Origin: Vulcaniibacterium gelatinicum
GTDB lineage: Bacteria; Pseudomonadota; Gammaproteobacteria; Xanthomonadales; Xanthomonadaceae
DNA length: 64,000 bases
Direction of reading: 5' to 3'
Assembly (NCBI RefSeq): GCF_008033445.1
Contig: NZ_VNKO01000014.1
Location: 1-64,000 of the forward strand
How positions within the stretch are numbered: the stretch's first letter is position 1; the number at the start of each line of letters is the position of its first letter. The position numbers and the translations under genes are program-made. Positions 47,507 to 60,069 of this stretch are shown here, one piece after another. The notes under the pieces were generated by a model. That model searched no databases, was not told the DNA's origin, and saw only the letters and a list, made by a program, of their open reading frames with translations.

Positions 47507-48265
47507 TCAGCGCTGCAACAACGCGACCACCTGCGCCTGCGCCTCGCGCGCCAGGGCCTGGCGTGCGTCCGGCGACCGCCCCGCGGTTTCGATCGGTGTG
47601 CCGAACCGCACCCGGATCACCCCCGGCCGCACCCGGAAGCCCGCCGGCGGCAGCACCGCGCCGCTGCCCGCGATCGCCACCGGCAACACCGGCACGCCGG
47701 CTTCCAGGGCCAACTGGAACGGCCCCGTCTTGAACGCCCCCACGCGCCCGTCGCGGCTGCGCGTGCCCTCCGGGAACGCGCACAGCGTCTCCCCCTGCCG
47801 CAGCCGCTCCACCACCGCCAGCAGGCTGCGCCGCGCCGCGCGCGGATTGGCCCGGTCCAGGAACACCATCCCCATCGCCCGCGCATACCAGCCCACGAAC
47901 GGCACCCGCTGCATTTCCTGCTTCTGCACGAAGCGCAGCGGCACCGGCACCGCGCGGAACAGCGCGCAGATGTCGATGATGGACTGGTGGTTGGCCACCA
48001 GCACCATCGGCCGCGACCAGTCCACCGCGTCCGCGCCTTCCACCACCAGGCGCGCACCCGCCCCGCGCAGCAGCCCCGGCGCCCACAGCCGCGAGGCCAT
48101 CCGCAGCGGCAGGGTGCGCCGTCGCGTCAGCACCAGCACCAGCAGGGCCAGACTGATGCCGCCCGCGGTCCACAGCAGCGTGAACAGCAGTTGCAGCGCG
48201 TTGAGCAGGGGCCAGCCCAGGCGCGCGAGCGGCGCGGCGCGGGGAGCCAGGTCGGTGACGCTCAT
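47507..48265 (-). CDS. plsC: 1-acyl-sn-glycerol-3-phosphate acyltransferase (PlsC family)
   Basis: The 252-residue membrane protein has an N-terminal hydrophobic hairpin (about 18-45). The acyltransferase motifs are NHQSIID (the NHxxxxD variant), VQKQEMQRVPFVGWYAR, FPEGTRSRDGRVGAFKTG and GVPVLPVAIAGSG. It acylates lysophosphatidic acid to phosphatidic acid. The ATG at 48265 begins just before the first membrane segment; the upstream frame extension lies in clpB leader DNA. Other PlsC paralogues may exist, so the symbol is tentative. Confidence 0.82.
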   Translation of the reverse strand: MSVTDLAPRAAPLARLGWPLLNALQLLFTLLWTAGGISLALLVLVLTRRRTLPLRMASRLWAPGLLRGAGARLVVEGADAVDWSRPMVLVANHQSIIDICALFRAVPVPLRFVQKQEMQRVPFVGWYARAMGMVFLDRANPRAARRSLLAVVERLRQGETLCAFPEGTRSRDGRVGAFKTGPFQLALEAGVPVLPVAIAGSGAVLPPAGFRVRPGVIRVRFGTPIETAGRSPDARQALAREAQAQVVALLQR

Positions 48266-48334
48266 GCACACGGGGACGCGACGGCCACGGCGGCCGGAAG
48301 GGCGGCAAGGATAGCGGCCCCGGCCCGGGCCGGC

Positions 48335-48362
48335 CTTGTATTCAGCTTCGGCGCCCGCATTT
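48335..48362 (+). promoter_or_regulatory. Sigma-32-like heat-shock promoter of clpB
   Basis: CTTGTAT (48335-48341) and CCCGCATTT (48354-48362) are separated by 12 bases and resemble the heat-shock consensus CTTGAAA-N11-16-CCCCATNT. They lie about 50 bases before the clpB ATG. clpB is a classic sigma-32 gene, which raises the prior. Confidence 0.4.
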
Positions 48363-48410
48363 TCGCCCTGTCGCCGGCCGCCGGCCGGCTTCCGCCACCG
48401 GAGACCGTGC

Positions 48411-50996
<2,586 letters not shown>

Positions 50997-51084
50997 GCGT
51001 GAGCGGCCCTCGCCGACGGCCGGCGCCTCTCGTCCGGAGCACGTGGCCGTGGCGCGCGCTGCGCTTCCGGCTGCGCGGCGCGAA

Positions 51085-51104
51085 CAGGCATACTTTCATG
51101 CCTG
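51085..51104 (+). promoter_or_regulatory. Inverted repeat overlapping a -10-like box before the kinase gene
   Basis: CAGGCAT (51085-51091) and ATGCCTG (51098-51104) are perfect inverted arms around ACTTTC. CATACT (51089-51094) inside it resembles a -10 box. A regulator bound here would block that promoter. It could also be a stem in a short leader. Confidence 0.35.
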
Positions 51105-51128
51105 GAATCGCCGCAGCGGGGCTGCCGG

Positions 51129-51875
51129 GTGTCCGACCTTGAATTACACCAGCTCCGGCACCGGCTGCACGAGGCCGAACAGGCGCTGGAGGCCGCCGAG
51201 CGCCGGCTGAGCGAGGCCGCGCTGCAACGGCGCCGGCTGGCCCAGCGTCTGGCGGAGGTGCAGGAGGCCGAGCAGCGCCGGATCTCCGCCGAACTGCATG
51301 ACCGGATCGGCCAGGACCTGGCCGCGCTCGGACTCAACCTCGGCCTGATCGCCAGCCCGCGTCTGGACCGGGCGGCGATCGACGCGCGCGTGCACGACTC
51401 CCGCCAGTTGCTGGAGCGGGCCAGCGCGGTGCTGCGCAACCTGATCGCCGAACTGCGGCCGGTGGCGCTGGACGAATACGGGCTGTTCGCCGGCCTGCGC
51501 GCCCTGGGCGAGGACGTGGAGCGGCGCACCGGCCTGCAGATCGCGGTGCAGGGCGTCGAACCGGCGCCGCGGCTGCCGGCCGAAGTGGAGACCGCGCTGT
51601 TCCGCATCGCCCAGGAGGCCCTGACCAACGTGGCCAAGCACGCGCGCGCCTCGGCGGTGGAATTGTCGCTGCGGGCCGTGGCCGACGGCGTGCGCCTGCG
51701 CATCGCCGACGACGGTTGCGGTTTCGATCCGGCCGTGCGTGCGCGCGGCCCGCGCCGGCACTGGGGCATGGAAGTGATGCGCGACCGCGCCGAATCGGTG
51801 GGCGCGCGCATGCTGGTGGACGCGGCGCCGGGCCACGGCACCCGCATCGAGGTGGAATGGGAGGCGACGGCATGA
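51129..51875 (+). CDS. Soluble NarX-type sensor histidine kinase
   Basis: The 248-residue kinase lacks membrane segments. A coiled coil (about 1-48) leads into the HisKA_3 domain with the phospho-accepting His57 (ISAELHDRIGQDLAALGLNL). A HATPase_c domain follows (N box EALTNVAKHA, G box DDGCGF, then GHGTRIEVEW). No separate sensor domain is present, so the input must come through a partner or the coiled coil. Start is GTG at 51129. Its TGA overlaps the response-regulator ATG. Signal unknown. Confidence 0.85.
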   Translation: MSDLELHQLRHRLHEAEQALEAAERRLSEAALQRRRLAQRLAEVQEAEQRRISAELHDRIGQDLAALGLNLGLIASPRLDRAAIDARVHDSRQLLERASAVLRNLIAELRPVALDEYGLFAGLRALGEDVERRTGLQIAVQGVEPAPRLPAEVETALFRIAQEALTNVAKHARASAVELSLRAVADGVRLRIADDGCGFDPAVRARGPRRHWGMEVMRDRAESVGARMLVDAAPGHGTRIEVEWEATA

Positions 51876-52510
51876 GCGTGCGCGTCCTGCTCGCCGACGA
51901 CCATGCCGTGGTCCGCGACGGCCTGCGCGCGCTGCTGGCCACCGAGCCCGGGATCGAGGTGGTCGGTTGCGCCGCCGACGGCCGCGAGGCGCTCGCCGCC
52001 GCCGCGGCGCTGCGCCCGGACGTGGTGGTGATGGACATCAACATGCCCGGCTTCAACGGCATCGAGGCCACCCGCGACCTGTGCGCCGGGCCCGGCGGGC
52101 CGAAGGTGCTGATCCTGTCCATGCACGGCAGCTCCGAGCACGTGTTCCGCGCCCTCCAGGCCGGCGCTGGCGGCTACGTGCTCAAGGAGGCGGCCGGGGC
52201 CGAGGTGGTGGACGCGGTGCGCGCGGTCGCCGCCGGGCGGCGCTACCTCAGCCGTTCGGTGGCGGAAACCGCCCTGCAGGCGTTCCTGGTCGAAGGCCGG
52301 CGCAGCCGCAGCCCGCTCGAAAGCCTCAGCGCCCGCGAGCGCCAGCTGCTGCAACTGGTGGCGGAAGGGCGCAGCAACCAGGAGATGGCCGGCCTGCTCT
52401 CGCTCTCGGTCAAGACCGTCGAGACCTACCGCAGCCGCCTGATGCAGAAGCTCGGCGTCAACGACGTCGCCGCGCTGGTCCGGTTCGCGCTCGACCACGG
52501 CCTGGCCTGA
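51872..52510 (+). CDS. NarL/FixJ-family response regulator
   Basis: The 212-residue regulator has a complete receiver (acidic pair Asp9-Asp10, phospho-acceptor Asp55 in VVVMDINMPG, Lys105 in GYVLKEA). A C-terminal LuxR-type helix-turn-helix follows (LSARERQLLQLVAEGRSNQE, then LSVKTVETYRSRLMQKL). It is the cognate partner of the preceding kinase by overlap. The linker is short and no target operon is evident. Confidence 0.9.
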   Translation: MSVRVLLADDHAVVRDGLRALLATEPGIEVVGCAADGREALAAAAALRPDVVVMDINMPGFNGIEATRDLCAGPGGPKVLILSMHGSSEHVFRALQAGAGGYVLKEAAGAEVVDAVRAVAAGRRYLSRSVAETALQAFLVEGRRSRSPLESLSARERQLLQLVAEGRSNQEMAGLLSLSVKTVETYRSRLMQKLGVNDVAALVRFALDHGLA

Positions 52511-52582
52511 TCCGCGCGCCCGACAGGGGCCGATCAAGTTTTCCCGACAGCGCCCGCCGCCGGCTCGGCGCAGCATCACGGG

Positions 52583-52987
52583 ATGGCTGTCGATGTACCG
52601 CTTTCCATGCCCCGTCTGCTGCTGCTCTGGCATCCGCACCTGATGTTGCGAGACGCGCTCCACGACTGGCTCCTGCATGAATTCGGCGACGCGGTCGCGG
52701 TCGGTGTGGCCGCCGATCCGGTGGATCTGCTGGAGCAGGCCCGCACCCGCGCGCCCAGTGCGGTGCTGGTGGACGTGGACGCGCTGCACGGCGTCGGGCT
52801 CACCCTGCTGCGTTCGCTGCAGCAGTTGGCCTCGCCGCCGCCGACGGTGGCGATGAGCGTGTACCAGAGCGACGAGGTCCGGCAGGCCGCCGCCGAGGCC
52901 GGGGCTCGGGCCTGCGTGTGCCTGATGCAGCCCGACGAGGGCCTGCGCCTGGCGTTGGCGCCGCTGCTGCTCGGCGCCGCGCCCTGA
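52583..52987 (+). CDS. Degenerate stand-alone receiver-like protein
   Basis: The 134-residue protein follows the kinase/regulator pair by 72 bases and reads like a receiver domain without an output domain. LLLLWHPHLMLRDALHDWLL takes the place of strand 1 and helix 1, and VLVDVDALHG supplies an Asp (64) at the phospho-acceptor position. The usual acidic pair is replaced by His-Pro-His, and the conserved Lys region reads ACVCLM, without Lys. It may be a pseudo-receiver that modulates the neighbours. An ATG at 52607 is an alternative start. Confidence 0.6.
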   Translation: MAVDVPLSMPRLLLLWHPHLMLRDALHDWLLHEFGDAVAVGVAADPVDLLEQARTRAPSAVLVDVDALHGVGLTLLRSLQQLASPPPTVAMSVYQSDEVRQAAAEAGARACVCLMQPDEGLRLALAPLLLGAAP

Positions 52988-53000
52988 CCGGCCGCGCCGG

Positions 53001-53006
53001 TACAAT
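53001..53006 (+). promoter_or_regulatory. -10 box implying a leaderless ABC-F transcript
   Basis: TACAAT ends 6 bases before the GTG at 53013. If it is used, transcription would begin at or next to the start codon and the mRNA would have no ribosome-binding site. None is visible in any case. No clear -35 was found. Confidence 0.4.
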
Positions 53007-53012
53007 CGCGCG

Positions 53013-54914
<1,902 letters not shown>

Positions 54915-54918
54915 CGCG

Positions 54919-56286
54919 TCACCACCCGAACCCCACGCCCGCGCCGACGCTGCTGTCGCCGCCGCTGAAGGCGCCGCCGATGGTGACCGCGGCGCGTTCG
55001 CCAAGGGCGCGCTGGTAGCCGACCGAGAGCGCTTTCTCGCCCTCCTGGTAGCCCACGCCGACGGCGATGCGGTTGCGGGTGCGGATGCCGGCGGCGCTGG
55101 CGGTCATGTGGGCCATGGCGCTTTGCATGGCGCCGGAGCGGTGCAGGCGGCGGTCGGTCTGGTCCAGGCGGGTCCAGACGTCGGCCTGGAAGGCGTCCCA
55201 CTGGCTGCTGAGGGTGGCGAAGCGGGTGTCGGTGTAGGCGTTGGCGCTGGCCAGGGTGCGGGTGTCGCCGGCGTCGGCGTAGCCGCGGGCGCTGGCGAGG
55301 GTGCGGGCATCGCCGGTGTCGGCATAGCTCTGGGCACTGGCCAGTGTGGCCGCATCCCCGGCGGTCATGTCGGCGCGGATGGCGGTCTCGCGGGCGTCGG
55401 TATAAGCCTTGGCCTCGCCCACGGCCACGGCGGTGGCGCCGGCGACCTTGCTGTCGGTGTAGGCATTGGCGGCGGCCAGGGTGGCGGCGTCGCCGGCGGC
55501 CATGTCGGCGCGGATCGCGGCCTCGCGGGTGTTGGTGTAGGCGTTGGCGCTGCTGAGGGTGGCGGCGTCGCCGGCCTGCATCTGCCCCAGGTTGACCGCA
55601 TCGGTGGCCTGGGTGCCGGCGGCGACGTTGGTGATCTGGCGTTCGTTGCCGGCGCTGCCGACGGAGAGGGTGTTGGCGCGGTCGGCGATGGCGCCTGCGC
55701 CGATGGCGGTGCTGTTGTCGGCGGTGGCCTGGGACTGGTAGCCGAAGGCGGACGAATTGGCGCCACTGGCAATGTTTTGGTAGCCGAAGGCGGAGGCGTT
55801 GGTGCCGCTGGCAGTGTTGTTGAAGCCGAAGGCGGAAGAGCGGGAGGCGATGGCGCGGTTGCCTATCCCAAAGGCAGTGGCATCGATGCTGCTGGCTGTG
55901 TTGCCGTAGCCGAAGGCGGCGGCGTAGTCGCCGCTGGCGGTGTTGAGGAAGCCGAAGGCGGTGGCATTGCTGCCGCTGGCCTCGTTGGCGTAGCCGAAGG
56001 CGGAGGCAGCTACGCCGCTGGCCTGGTTGGAGTAGCCGAAGGCGGAAGCGCCGGTGTTACTGGCGATGTTCTGGGAGCCGAAGGCGGAAGCCTGTGTGCC
56101 ATTGGCGATGTTGCTGTAGCCGCAAGCAAAGGCCTCGACTCCGGGAGCCAAGCTGTTCCCGGTCAGTTCGTGCGTGCCCGGATCGCCGTCGTTGTGTTCA
56201 CAGGTCGTGCCGGCCAGGGCCGCGCCCGGCGCGGCGGCCAGCAGCGCCGCGAGCAGGACGCGGCGCGTGGTGTGGATCTGTCGCAT
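54919..56286 (-). CDS. Compact YadA-like trimeric autotransporter adhesin
   Basis: The 455-residue precursor has a signal peptide (about 1-25, ending AALAG). The YadA head is built of about ten 14-residue repeats of the form ASAFGYxNxASGxx (about residues 55-195), followed by a neck (VSVG-like NERQITNVAAGTQATDAVNL). A stalk of GDAATLASANAYTDTR-like repeats is next, and the C-terminal YadA anchor ends GVGFGW with a terminal aromatic residue. It should trimerise in the outer membrane and act in adhesion. AGGGGA precedes the ATG. It lies 4 bases from the convergent ABC-F stop. Confidence 0.88.
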   Translation of the reverse strand: MRQIHTTRRVLLAALLAAAPGAALAGTTCEHNDGDPGTHELTGNSLAPGVEAFACGYSNIANGTQASAFGSQNIASNTGASAFGYSNQASGVAASAFGYANEASGSNATAFGFLNTASGDYAAAFGYGNTASSIDATAFGIGNRAIASRSSAFGFNNTASGTNASAFGYQNIASGANSSAFGYQSQATADNSTAIGAGAIADRANTLSVGSAGNERQITNVAAGTQATDAVNLGQMQAGDAATLSSANAYTNTREAAIRADMAAGDAATLAAANAYTDSKVAGATAVAVGEAKAYTDARETAIRADMTAGDAATLASAQSYADTGDARTLASARGYADAGDTRTLASANAYTDTRFATLSSQWDAFQADVWTRLDQTDRRLHRSGAMQSAMAHMTASAAGIRTRNRIAVGVGYQEGEKALSVGYQRALGERAAVTIGGAFSGGDSSVGAGVGFGW

Positions 56287-56454
56287 GTTCGATTCCCCTG
56301 TTCCCGGTGTGGACCACGCGCAGGACAGGGCGCCGCGCGCCCCCTGCGCGGGGGGCGGCCGGTGCGTGCGCACCAACCGCTCCGATCCGGGACAACGGAT
56401 CGCCGCCCCCGCCGCGGTCAGGGGGCGCATGTCGCGCGGTCGCGCGCGCCGGGG

Positions 56455-57171
56455 CTAGTCCTTCAGGAAGTACTCCACTGTCGTCACCACCCGCACCGTC
56501 TTGACCTGCGGGCTGCCCTGGTCGCGGTCGGTGATCGAGACCACGCCCTGGTTGGCGGTGCGGATCCCGCCCAGGCGCGCGCCGGAGTCCTTGGCGAACT
56601 GCTCGGCCGACCGGCGCGCGTTGGCGGTGGCCTCGGCGATCAGCGCCGGCTTGATCTCGTTGAGTCTGGTGTATTCGAACTGCGGGCCGCCGAACTCGCC
56701 CTCGTGGCCGCCCAGCAGCACCCCGCGCCCGATCAGTTCGCCGCTGCGGCGCAGCGCCGCCAGCGCCTCGGCGACGCGGTTGGTGCGCAGGGTCACGGTG
56801 GTCGAGTAGCGGTAGCGCTCCGGCGGACGGTTGTCGCCGAAGGCCCAGGCCCAGCGGTCCTCCAGCCGCGGCGGCGAGACCACGATCTCCTCCGCCTTGA
56901 ACCCGGCGCGCAGGAAGAAATCGCGGATCACCTGCGTGTTCGCGTCCAGCCGCCGCTGCACGTCGGCCAGGTCGTTGCCGCTGACCGTGTGCGGCAGCGG
57001 CCACACCACCAGGTCGGCGTCCACGATCCGCTCCGCCGAGCCCTTCACGGTGACGAAGCGGTCCTGGGTCTTCAGCCGCGCCATGCCCTGCGCGGCCAGC
57101 CAGCCGGCCCCGACCAGGCCGAGCGCGAGCAGGAGGGCGGCGAAGGCGGAACGGGCGGGCGAGGGGGTCAT
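56455..57171 (-). CDS. SIMPL-domain (DUF541) protein, membrane-anchored
   Basis: The 238-residue protein has an N-terminal hydrophobic signal or anchor (about 8-30), then a SIMPL domain: VTVKGSAERIVDADLVVWPL, a central region with YRYSTTVTLRTNRVAEALAA, and a C-terminal ANARRSAEQFAKDSGARLGG block. SIMPL/YggE-type proteins are periplasmic and linked to oxidative-stress phenotypes, with no defined biochemical activity. It probably stands alone. The 168 bases between it and the adhesin start hold GC-rich inverted repeats but no gene. Confidence 0.8.
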   Translation of the reverse strand: MTPSPARSAFAALLLALGLVGAGWLAAQGMARLKTQDRFVTVKGSAERIVDADLVVWPLPHTVSGNDLADVQRRLDANTQVIRDFFLRAGFKAEEIVVSPPRLEDRWAWAFGDNRPPERYRYSTTVTLRTNRVAEALAALRRSGELIGRGVLLGGHEGEFGGPQFEYTRLNEIKPALIAEATANARRSAEQFAKDSGARLGGIRTANQGVVSITDRDQGSPQVKTVRVVTTVEYFLKD

Positions 57172-57281
57172 GGCGCGGCTCCGTGCGGGGGAGGGCCTAG
57201 CCTAGCGCGCCCCGTCCGGCTTGAAATCCGCCGCGCAGCCCCCAGACTGGCGCCCGGTCTTTCGCAGTCCCGACGCCCGCC

Positions 57282-57578
57282 ATGCCGATCTACGCCTTCG
57301 CCTGCGCCGCCTGCGGCCACAGCTTCGACCGCCTGCAGAAGCTCTCCGACCCCGACCCCGCCGCCTGCCCGGATTGCGGCGCCGACGCCGTCCGCCGCCA
57401 GGTCACCGCGCCGGCCTTCCGCCTCGCCGGCGGCGGCTGGTACGAGACCGACTTCAAGAAGGACGGCGAAAAGAAGCGCAACCTGGTGGACCAGGGCGGC
57501 GACAAGCCCGCCGACGGCGCGAAGTCGGGCGAGAGCAAGTCCGAGTCCAAGCCCGCCGCGGCGGCCGTGACCGCCTGA
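57282..57578 (+). CDS. FmdB-family zinc-ribbon protein
   Basis: The 98-residue protein begins MPIYAFACAACGHSFDRLQK and has a second CPDCG pair at about 32-36. That is the four-cysteine zinc ribbon of the FmdB/putative regulatory protein family. The lysine-, serine- and alanine-rich C-terminus is probably disordered. FmdB proteins are often found upstream of aspS, as here (105 bases). The role is unknown; DNA or RNA binding is suspected for the family. Confidence 0.85.
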   Translation: MPIYAFACAACGHSFDRLQKLSDPDPAACPDCGADAVRRQVTAPAFRLAGGGWYETDFKKDGEKKRNLVDQGGDKPADGAKSGESKSESKPAAAAVTA

Positions 57579-57630
57579 GCCGCCGCCGGTTCCGGGCTCC
57601 GCCCGGGGCCGTGCGGGCCGTCCGGCCGGC

Positions 57631-57636
57631 TAGAAT
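57631..57636 (+). promoter_or_regulatory. -10-like box before aspS
   Basis: TAGAAT lies 47 bases before the aspS ATG, flanked by GGCCGG repeats. A convincing -35 is missing. It suggests aspS can be transcribed separately from the FmdB gene. Confidence 0.35.
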
Positions 57637-57683
57637 GGCCGGCTTTCCGGCCCGCGCCGGAACTCGAACGCTCCGGAGCCCCC

Positions 57684-59456
57684 ATGCGCACCCATTTCTG
57701 CGGCCTCGTGGACGAGGCCCTGATCGGCCAGACCGTGACCCTGTGCGGCTGGGCCGACGTCGCCCGCAACCTCGGCGGCCTGGTCTTCCTCGACCTGCGC
57801 GACCACGAGGGCATCGTCCAGATCGTCGCCGAACCGTCGGACGCGCCCGGCAACGCCGAAGTGCTCGCCGCCGCCGCGCACGTCCACTACGAGGACTGCC
57901 TGCGCGTCACCGGCACCGTGCGCCGGCGCCAGAGCGTCAACGACAAGCTCCGCACCGGCCGGGTCGAGGTGGTGGCGACCAGGATCGAGGTGCTCAACAA
58001 GGCCGAGCCGCTGCCGTTCCACGCCCACGAGAACCCGGGCGAGGACATCCGCCTCAAGTACCGTTACCTCGACCTGCGCCGCCCCGAGATGCAGCGCATG
58101 ATGCGCACCCGCATCCGGCTGGTGCAGGCGCTGCGCCGCTGGCTGGACGCGCGCGGCTTCCAGGACATCGAAACGCCGATCCTGACCAAGGCCACGCCCG
58201 AGGGCGCGCGCGACTTCCTGGTGCCGGCGCGCATGCATCCGGGCGAGTTCTACGCGCTGCCGCAGAGCCCGCAGCTGTTCAAGCAGATCCTGATGATGGC
58301 GGGCTTCGACCGCTACTACCAGATCGCGCGCTGCTTCCGCGACGAGGCGCTGCGCGCCGACCGCCAGCTCGAATTCACCCAGCTCGACATGGAGTTCGCC
58401 TGGGTCACCGAGCGCGACGTGCAGGACACCGTCGAGGCGCTGATCCGCGACGTGTTCCGCGAGGTGATCGGGGTCGAGCTCGCCGATCCGTTCCCGCGCA
58501 TGACCTATGCCGAGGCGATGCGCCGCTACGGCTCGGACAAGCCCGACCTGCGCATCGCGCTCGAGCTGGTGGACATCGCCCACCTGGTCAAGTCGTGCGA
58601 GTTCAAGGTCTTCACCGACTGGGCCAACCACGAGGACGGCCGCGTGATCGCACTGCGCGCGCCGGGCGGGGCGCAGTTCTCGCGCAAGCAGCTCGACGAC
58701 TACGCCGCGCACGCCGCCAAGTTCGGCGCCAAGGGCCTGGCGTGGATGAAGGTCGAGGACGCCGGCAAGGGCCGCGAGGGCATCAGCTCGCCGATCGCCA
58801 AGTTCCTGGACGATGCGACCCTGGCCGCGATCGTGCAGGCCGCGGGCGCGGCGAGCGGCGACGCGATCTTCTTCGGCGCGGCCAGCTACAAGGTGGCCAG
58901 CGACTTCATGGGCGCGCTGCGCCTGAAGCTCGGCCGCGACCTGGGCCTGGTCGAGGACGGCTGGAAGCCGCTGTGGGTCACCGACTTCCCGATGTTCGAA
59001 TGGGACGAGACCGAGGGGCGCTTCGTCGCCCTGCACCATCCGTTCACCGCGCCGGCGGTGGATGACATCGAGGACCTGCGCGCGAACGCGCGGACCGCGG
59101 TCTCGCGCGGCTACGACATGGTGCTCAACGGCAACGAGATCGGTGGCGGCTCGATCCGCATCCACCGTTCGGACATGCAGAGCGCGGTGTTCGAGCTGCT
59201 TGGCATCGGCAAGGAGGAGGCCGAGCTCAAGTTCGGCTTCCTGCTCGAGGCGCTGCGCTACGGCGCCCCGCCGCACGGCGGCATCGCCTTCGGCATTGAC
59301 CGCATCGCCGCGCTGATGGCCGGCACCGAGTCCATCCGCGACGTGATCGCCTTCCCCAAGACCACCACCGCGCAGTGCCCGATGACCGGCGCGCCCTCGC
59401 CGATCCCGGACGAGCAGCTCGCCGAGGTGCACGTGCAGGTGCGGCCGAAGGCGTGA
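57684..59456 (+). CDS. aspS: Aspartyl-tRNA synthetase
   Basis: The 590-residue class II synthetase has an N-terminal OB-fold anticodon domain ([20 protein letters not shown]). Motif 2 lies in [20 protein letters not shown], and a bacterial GAD insertion domain (about 300-420) is present. Motif 3 is [13 protein letters not shown] near the C-terminus. Length is typical of bacterial AspRS. The stop TGA shares one base with the ATG of the next gene. Confidence 0.97.
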   Translation: MRTHFCGLVDEALIGQTVTLCGWADVARNLGGLVFLDLRDHEGIVQIVAEPSDAPGNAEVLAAAAHVHYEDCLRVTGTVRRRQSVNDKLRTGRVEVVATRIEVLNKAEPLPFHAHENPGEDIRLKYRYLDLRRPEMQRMMRTRIRLVQALRRWLDARGFQDIETPILTKATPEGARDFLVPARMHPGEFYALPQSPQLFKQILMMAGFDRYYQIARCFRDEALRADRQLEFTQLDMEFAWVTERDVQDTVEALIRDVFREVIGVELADPFPRMTYAEAMRRYGSDKPDLRIALELVDIAHLVKSCEFKVFTDWANHEDGRVIALRAPGGAQFSRKQLDDYAAHAAKFGAKGLAWMKVEDAGKGREGISSPIAKFLDDATLAAIVQAAGAASGDAIFFGAASYKVASDFMGALRLKLGRDLGLVEDGWKPLWVTDFPMFEWDETEGRFVALHHPFTAPAVDDIEDLRANARTAVSRGYDMVLNGNEIGGGSIRIHRSDMQSAVFELLGIGKEEAELKFGFLLEALRYGAPPHGGIAFGIDRIAALMAGTESIRDVIAFPKTTTAQCPMTGAPSPIPDEQLAEVHVQVRPKA

Positions 59457-59986
59457 TGCATGGCCGAGCCATGACCCACGTCATCCGCCGCGCCACGCCA
59501 GACGATGCCGCCACGCTGGCGGCGCTCGGTGCGCGCACCTTCACCGAGACCTTCGGCCATCTGTATCCGGAGGAGGACCTGTGCGCGTTCCTGGAGGAGA
59601 GCCACGCGCCGCAGGCCTACGCGCGGTGGCTGGCCGATCCGGCGTATGCGCTGTGGTTGGCACAAACCGCTGACGGCGAGGCGATCGGCTACGCCCTGGC
59701 CGGCCCCTGCGGCCTGCCGCATCCGGACGTGCGCCCGGGCGACGGTGAACTGAAGCGGCTGTACGTGCGCGCCGGCCACCAGGGCGGCGGGCTCGGCGCG
59801 CGGCTGTTCGAACAGGCCCAGGCCTGGCTCGAGCGCGACGGCCCGCGCACGCTGTGGATCAGCGTCTGGAGCGAGAACTTCGGCGCACAGCGGTTCTACG
59901 CCCGCTACGGCTTCGCCAAGGCGGGCGAGTACGAGTTCCCGGTCGGTCGCGTGCGCGACCGCGAGTTCATCTTCCGGCGCGGGTGA
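59456..59986 (+). CDS. GNAT-family N-acetyltransferase
   Basis: The 176-residue protein has a GNAT fold: HVIRRATPDDAATLAALGAR at the N-terminus, ELKRLYVRAGHQGGGLGARL (acetyl-CoA-binding R/Q-x-x-G-x-G/A) near 100, and VWSENFGAQRFYARYGFAKA at the end. Small-molecule or protein N-acetylation is expected; the substrate is unknown. The ATG at 59456 overlaps the aspS TGA by one base, with GAAGG upstream. An ATG at 59471 is an alternative. The stop codon directly abuts the inverted-repeat element. Confidence 0.82.
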   Translation: MHGRAMTHVIRRATPDDAATLAALGARTFTETFGHLYPEEDLCAFLEESHAPQAYARWLADPAYALWLAQTADGEAIGYALAGPCGLPHPDVRPGDGELKRLYVRAGHQGGGLGARLFEQAQAWLERDGPRTLWISVWSENFGAQRFYARYGFAKAGEYEFPVGRVRDREFIFRRG

Positions 59987-60069
59987 AAATCGGGGTCAGA
60001 GTACATTTCGCTCTGATTTTCACGGCATCGGACTGCGACACTGGGCGAAATGTACTCTGACCCCGATTT
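59985..60069. mobile_element. MITE-like inverted-repeat element
   Basis: Two perfect 24-base arms, 59987-60010 and 60046-60069, enclose 35 bases; the core of each is GGGGTCAGAGTACATTTC or its complement. The left half can also fold alone: GAAAAT (59985-59990) with ATTTTC (60016-60021), and TCAGAG (59996-60001) with CTCTGA (60011-60016). From memory, similar GGGGTCAGAGTACATTT repeats are common in Xanthomonadaceae and often sit near IS200/REP-associated Y1 transposases. No transposase is in this window, so this would be a non-autonomous copy. Confidence 0.7.
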
